A stretch of 64,000 nucleotides of DNA from Rhexocercosporidium sp. MPI-PUGE-AT-0058 (Eukaryota; Ascomycota; Leotiomycetes; Helotiales), in assembly GCA_020746875.1 (NCBI GenBank), contig JAGTJL010000008.1, forward strand, positions 1,674,001-1,738,000, read 5' to 3'. The notes beneath the pieces are model-generated. The model was not told where the DNA came from, did no database searches, and saw only the letters and a list, made by a program, of their open reading frames with translations. Shown here one piece after another: positions 57,753 through 64,000 of the stretch. The number at the start of each line of letters is the position of its first letter. Position 1 is the stretch's first letter. Position numbers and translations under genes: made by a program.

Positions 57753-60700
57753 ATGAATGAGGACTCCGGCTTGGTCGTCACTCTAGTGGACCGGCTCACC
57801 ACACGCGTAACTGGCAACCCTCCATTCCTCCATTCTTCGCCTTGACCTCTGGCTGATCTGCAATGCCTCTCTACAGCTACCCCATCGAACCGGATCGCCC
57901 TTGCATGATTTCAACCGCGATGAGATTGTTGTGCTTACTCGCGGCACCCTTGTTGGCATCAGTCCCTCCTGTATAGGAACTGTAGTTGAAGCGCTCACCC
58001 AGCTGCTAGAAGAGCTGTCGCAACCATTCAAAGGCATACAGGTACATCCGGTCCACGTCCTGCACTCCGAGCTCTACATCCTTGAGCTGCTCGCAGAATG
58101 CTGTTCGATCCATTGGGCGAGTGTGAATGCATCGGGGGCTTCAGCTACGGAGGAGGAAGTGCTGTCGGATGCAGAGCAGTCGGATTCGGATCTTGATAAG
58201 AAAACTACGTCCTCGCCAGATGCAAAATACGATCAGAAAAGACGTGCGTCTCGGAACAGGCTTCTGGATCGAGATAATCCGCCAGCGCCACTGACGGATG
58301 ACCTCGTGAAAAGATTGATTGATGCCGTCAAGCTGTTCTCCAGACCTGTTCCCGAGAGCTATGTTCTTCCTGCGGCCAACATACTCGACGATGTGTTCAA
58401 GGGACTTTCTGCTGGAGAATCGTACCTCCCGGAAGGTCTGCCTGTCAATGGCCATGTCAATGGAAGTGAGGTTTCCAAACTTCTCGTTGATAAGTCTGAC
58501 GCCATCGAGGCATATACGAGAGAAATCATAGAATATGTGTCGTACTCCAATTGGTCCCGTGTTCTTGAGTATCTAAAGAATGCCCTTCAACAAGCCGCTC
58601 ATCAACCCACGGGGAATCCTGCGCAGGCTAACTTCGTAGCCGATGATGACCGAAACGCTTTAGTATCGATCCGGCTCATTTCTTCCCTCTGGGTCGACAG
58701 CCGTAAACTAAGTGTTGTTATTCAAGAGCTTTGCGGTAGTTTCCTGCATCTCCGCAAGAATTTTCAGACTACTGTTGCAATTGTTTTGCCATTGCTAATC
58801 ACGAGATGGCTTGAGCGGAACCCAGGAGAGTTCATTGACCTCCACTCCACGCACAAGAGGCTAGATGGCGGCGCAGAAACTCTCTTTGACATGACGAACA
58901 CTATGTTTGATGGAGGGAGACGGAAGGCTCTTCTTTACCCCTTCCAGACATCACTGTTACTTCTGCTACCCGATGTGTTTGAATACGCCAGCAACATGAG
59001 GGAGGTCAAAAGCAGCAGCAGTATAGCCAAGAAGGTATCTTTTCTGGAAACGCTAAGGAAAGCTTTGCGCAACAGGAACGAAACCGCCATCTATTGCTTA
59101 ACATCTGTTTTAAGAGTCGCTCGGCACTTCCCTTTAGATAGCGATGCCGCCGTTCTCAGCTACGCACTGGACGTGCAAGAAGAGGTGAGAGAAGCTGTCT
59201 TCAGGCGCCATAGTCCAGGGACGGATGCTGCGAGTATGGATAATGCTCTCATGTGTGCCGCATTTGTTAGTCTCGCACATCTTGACTTTGAAACGTGTGT
59301 GGAAAGTCTGACCCCGATTTGTCTGGCTTCGAATGCTCCTCAGGACGTCAAGATTGCGGTCATCTCTGCTTGTTCTCACTTTGCGAGACAAACGAACGCC
59401 GACGAGTATCTACCGCTATTTACAAAAGTAGCGGAATTCGTTCGCTCTCAGTTAAGGGTCTGTCGGTCCTACTGGCTATATGAGCATACGCTGACACGTA
59501 CAGGCGACCGCATTAAGAAGGCGAGATTCCTACGCAGATGAGCAATACACTCTCCTGAAACCGCTTGAGAATGCCAATTCTGCAGACCTAATCTACACTA
59601 TCCTACTATTCCTAGATGCCTCCTCCCTTTCGCTCTTTAATGGAGCCCCCAATTTTGGGACGGAATGGCTCGTGTTCTTCGAAGATACCTTCGCGACATT
59701 CTCAACGTATCTAGCCACTGATGACGAGCGTATCAGAAGTCTTGCAAATACAGTTGCAAGGAAAATCATGTCCGAGGGCACGGTGTCGTTTTGGCGCAAG
59801 ACTAGAAGCGTTGGCTCGAAGCCATTCAAGTATAATTTCTGGAAAACAACGTAAGTTCCTAAATTTCTTTCGTTGCTATGGTGCCATTGTGGTGTTAAGT
59901 GAAGTCTACTTGGAGGCTATCTCCTATGAAGATGCTCCCCGAAGCAGACTCGAGTTTGGGATTTCAACCCTCTCCCTCAAGGACAGGCTAATGGCTGTAT
60001 CTCAAAAAATAGATCTACGATTCTCGCCACAGCTGCCGATAAACTGATTAGCATGGGCAACGATGAGAAGGGAACTCTGAGATTTGTCCATGACTATTTA
60101 GAATCCCGACTGAAACTTCTGAAAACCATCGACGTAAGTGATTAGTCCGGTCTGAAGCTCAGAAGGCCTACCATGTAGTACAAAAGGTATACTGATTATT
60201 ATTAGGAGCTGACAGAGCTTGCCGACGATATGCCAGAACGAGCTATTGCTTGTACCAAACTTGAGACTGCTTTCTTAATATCCCTCTGCTCCACGGATAT
60301 ATCGGTATGTCAACTCGTTACCAAGTGTATCTCTCTGTTTTGTGAGGAGGCGCGTCTCGTAGATGAATCGCCTACAGCAACCAAGTCGTCGGTGCCAACC
60401 ATTCGGAACCTGGATATATACTTGGAAATTTCAACGAGGGGTTTTCGATTCACTGGATTGGTGGCATTCCAAAAACGTGTTCGTGGTATTTTGCGACAAA
60501 TACAATACCCCACTACTGGTATCTTGACTGCATGGGAGACTGTCTTCGAATACTGGTTCAGGACTTCAAAACAAATTTTTCCCCGGTCTTCCGAGATGTT
60601 AGAAGAGAGGCTGCTCGTAGAGTGGCGGAACTACTCCGGATTTCTTGCCTCCCTTGGGGGTGCTTGCATATCCGATCTCGCAGTGGCTGTTGAAGACACA

Positions 60701-63700
60701 AGTCTCGCTGGCTTGAGGTGGATTGACAGGGTATTCCCAGATACTTATGACGAGACACTTCTGAGCAAATACATGAAACAGAGTATTCAACTTCTGGCGA
60801 GTAACAATGTCAGAATACGGGAAGCAACAAGAGAGACGTTGTCAACAGAGCTCTCCCCATCACTTTATTTTCCGCTTTTCGGGGCGCTCGAGTCGGAACT
60901 TGGCGTGCTTTTCGACACATCCAGAACAAATACTTCTTTATCGATTGAATCGCGCGTTATCTTCGCAGAGCAGGCTGCTGCTTTGTTGCGAAGTATTGTC
61001 GAGCGATTAGGCGGCCCTGCAGAAGCTGGGTCGCCATCATCCATCGATGTGGGTGCATTGACCCTCAACTTTGCTAAGTTCTTAGACGATCTTGCAGAAG
61101 GTGCAAGTATCCTGAGAGTCAAGATCAAAATATGCCAGCTTTGCGAGACGATCACGCAGAAGAAAGAGCTCCTGAATCTTAGGAATGATGTCCGTGTCAG
61201 GAACCAGCTGTTAGAAGTTATATTCAGCTGGATAGCTCGTCCAGGAACCCCCAAAGACGCCGTGATATCCGCTGGGACTCGAGTCGAGGAGCTCCACAGG
61301 CTTCAGCGAGATCTGGATCGGGCTTGTCTGAAGGCTTTGGCTGATCTCACCTACCGACTTCCTCTTCAACCTGCAGAAGGGCAGACGGACGCAGATACGA
61401 GCGATCTCAAGTCTCAGATGTTCCACACTTACTTCAATCGATTTCTTTCTCTGCTGAACTTCGAGACGGCAGAGATTGGAAGGAACGAAGTTCGACTAAC
61501 GAATGCTGCAAGCGATGACTCCATGACACCGCCGGAGCTTGCTATCAGCGCACTATCCAATTTGTTAAGTGCCAATATCGATGTTGGTCTTAAGCATTCC
61601 TTGGGGATTGGGTATCACGAGGATCTGGACATACGGACTGCTTTCGTCAAAGTGCTCTGCAACATCCTCATTCAGGGAGCCGAATTCAACAACCTTTCGG
61701 ACACAGCCGTCAATGAAAAATATGATGAACTTCTAGAGGTATTATAAACCTGCCTTGTGCTCGGTACTTAATTAATCCCTCAGTAGCTGCTCATCAACGA
61801 TATGGCCTTGACCATCGCACTCTGTGATGCGTGTCCAAGCACGGAAGTAGACGAGATGACAATCTCCCTTCTCAACATCTTCGATTCAAGAGGCCTGGGC
61901 TTCGTGTTGTTGGAGGCCCTCATTGAGCACGAGGTCGAAGAAACAGGTTCGTTCGTGTCCAACGTGTGCAATAAATTCACTGACAAGCAGCAGAAAACGA
62001 AGCCGAGTTGTTACGTAGGAATTGTGTAGCCACGAAAATGCTTTCAGTCTATGCAAAGTGGAAAGGCGCCGCCTATCTGAAAGCCACTCTTCAGAGAGTC
62101 TTGGAGCGTCTAGTGCTAACCTCCAAAGATCTTGATCTTGAGCTGGATCCTGCTCGTACTTCATCTGTCGAGGAACTACAGAAGAACGCTCTGCAACTCC
62201 GGGTTGTCGCTAAGGTGTTTATCGATGATATTTGTAATTCCGCAGCACATATACCCATTTCTTTCAGGAAAATATGTAGCATCGTAAGTTTTCCAGACAT
62301 GCTGAAGATGTGGTGGTATGATCTAATCTTGGTCTCAGATATCATCCGCTGTGATGAAAAGATTCCCCGAAGCCAAATTCACAGCAGTTGGGGCGTTCAT
62401 TTTCCTACGGTTCTTTTGTCCTGCTATTGTAGCACCCGATGTTGAAGGGCTCATTACAGCGGCGCCCTCAAAAGAGATGAGGCGTGGTTTACTTCTCATT
62501 GCCAAAGTCGTTCAGAATCTAGCCAACAATGTTCTCTTTGGCGCTAAGGAGCCGTACATGTTTCCACTCAACGACTTTCTGACGCAAAACATCTATCGTG
62601 TGACGACATTCTTGCGAGAGATTTCCGTTAGTACTCCATCTCACGTCTAGATAATAGTTTCTCATCCTAGCAGGTACCTCCAAACATGGTCGAGCCCGTC
62701 ATTGAGTCAGAATCCTTTGACTTTGGATCTTGCGTAGCCTTGCATCGATTCTTGTACGATCATTGGGATCATGTTCGACAGAAGATTGTCATCAGGGAGA
62801 GGAAAGGTGCCGTTCGCTCCCTCCTGGACGTCACCAAGGGTCAGATTCCAATCTTAGAAGCCTTGCGCAAGCTCATTACCAACTTGGGCCCTCCGCCAAT
62901 GGATGTTTCGTGGAATCGACCCGCCATTTCCTCGAACAGTCCACCATCGTACTCGCGATTCCAGCACTTCATGCTCAGGAACGCTGGCAGAAACACCGAG
63001 TCCCTCGTCTCAACTCGTGCTGTATATGATGGTGGTGAAAGCAAGGTAAGCAATAGCGCAATCGTATTTTCCTCCTCGATGCTAACGGCGTATAGGATGG
63101 CCTTCCAATGATCTGTATCATACTTCGCAACATAGATACGGAGACGACAGACTACGAGCTTCTCCTTTTTGGATACCTTAAGGTATATCCCAAATTCAGC
63201 CTCACGCGTTGCTGATGCTGATCATTCTATAGATCGCAAGTCGCATGTGGCATCGGCCGTTTGGAATTCTCATAGATGCAACTTGCTATAACGGCCAAAA
63301 CGAACCTCAAGATGCATTATTCCGAAAATTGGATCTCCTTACCCCATCAGAACTTTCGAAACAGCTGTCGAGAGTTTATGTCTACAACATGAACAGCGCT
63401 TTCAGGTAAGTAGTCAAAGACTATCCATCTGACAGCTATTTATCTAGCCATAGGAAATGTTTTCGTCGAATCTTAAGGCTCGCTGCAAAAAGTGAAAACA
63501 GCGCATTCCATCCGAAGAACGTCGACTATCATCTCATCGGTAGCCTTCAAGACCTTCAAGCGCATTTCCACCTCAGCCAACTCCACCTACCAAAAGAGAC
63601 AATCAGCGTTGTCACTGACACAAGATACGTATTCCAGCCAATTGTCAGGCTCTCCAAGACTAAAGGTAAGATTGAAGTGGTGATCAAGGTGGGGAGTCAG

Positions 63701-64000
63701 TTCGTGCAGGTCACCACTACGAAAAAACAAGAAGTCGTGCCAGGATTAAGGCTACATGCAACCGTCAACGATATTTTCCGTCTCTCTGAGGTTGATGAAG
63801 CACCGACCTCGATCCAAACCGAGGATGATTCAGCCTTTGGCCTCCGCACGGAAAACGGTAAAATCGTCATGTACTTCACAAGCCCCAGGAAGCCAGACGT
63901 TCTTCAAGCCATCAGAGGCGCCAAGGCCAAGTATGGGAAAGAGTTGAGAGCACTCAAGTCTTTTGAGAGGCTTGTGCGACCGCAGGATGTCCCTGGTACG
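57753..64000 (+). CDS. nf1: IRA/neurofibromin-type Ras GTPase-activating protein, 3' truncated by the window edge
   Basis: Twelve exons are visible: 57753-57806, 57877-59457, 59504-59850, 60013-60133, 60206-61738, 61787-61946, 61994-62283, 62339-62626, 62674-63045, 63096-63182, 63233-63405 and 63454-64000. They encode 1851 residues, and the gene continues past the edge. The N-terminal ~1200 residues are helical-repeat-like. The RasGAP domain follows. A probable arginine finger is Arg1273 in ELLRRNCVATKML, and FLRFFCPAIVAPD lies at about 1384-1396. After it come a Sec14/CRAL-TRIO-like lipid-binding domain (PFGILIDATCYNG, LSRVYVYNMNSAFRKCFRRIL) and a PH-like domain starting VVTDTRYVFQPIVRLSK. 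The order GAP, Sec14, PH is diagnostic of neurofibromin/Ira. It lowers Ras-GTP and so cAMP-PKA or MAPK signalling. All introns are 46-72 nt except one of 162 nt. Confidence 0.95.

Noticed and set aside
1..64000. tRNA, rRNA, transposon, CRISPR or prophage content
   Set aside because: I looked for B-box-like GGTTCGAAT motifs, terminal inverted repeats, reverse transcriptase or transposase motifs and regularly spaced repeats, and found none that hold up.

Overview
The window is nuclear chromosomal DNA from a filamentous ascomycete. I infer Pezizomycotina, perhaps Leotiomycetes, but the class is not proven. The evidence is split genes with short introns (mostly 46-76 nt, GT-AG with CTAAC/CTGAC-like branch sites), roughly balanced base composition, about 3 kb per gene with genes on both strands, and orthologues of typical fungal proteins. 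I see no tRNA or rRNA gene, transposon, CRISPR array or bacterial-type operon. I rebuilt 19 protein genes by joining exons by eye. Every complete multi-exon model sums to a multiple of three and ends in one stop codon. || Layout. 0-7 kb: the 3' part of a HeLo/pseudokinase-type gene, a short-chain dehydrogenase (SDR), and an eight-exon ABCG half-transporter divergent from the SDR. 7-15 kb: an intronless 884-residue coiled-coil protein, an FMN-binding split-barrel protein and a PRMT3-type arginine methyltransferase. 15-25 kb: Mo25/Hym1, a SWIB-domain chromatin remodeller subunit, a second SDR and a PDK1/Pkh-type kinase. 25-36 kb: a disordered protein, a large sterol-glucosyltransferase-like protein with a VPS13/ATG2-like tail, and an OPT-family transporter. 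36-45 kb: a 1.5 kb gap with an 83-bp tandem repeat, then Rav1 and Sfi1. 45-57 kb: cytosolic isoleucyl-tRNA synthetase, Uso1/p115 and Rat1/Xrn2. 57-64 kb: an IRA/neurofibromin-type RasGAP that runs off the right edge. || Function. Most genes are conserved housekeeping genes: translation, RNA decay, vesicle tethering, V-ATPase assembly, spindle pole body, chromatin remodelling, and Ras, RAM and PDK1 signalling. They do not form a metabolic cluster. The accessory-looking material is at the left end (HeLo/pseudokinase gene, SDR, ABCG transporter) and in the glucosyltransferase, coiled-coil and disordered genes. No new multi-gene system is evident. The observations most worth checking are the glucosyltransferase/VPS13-like architecture, the HeLo/pseudokinase protein, the 28-residue coiled-coil repeats, the PRMT3 with an eroded zinc finger, a GC-AG intron in the tRNA synthetase gene, and several regulatory or repeat signals in the gaps.
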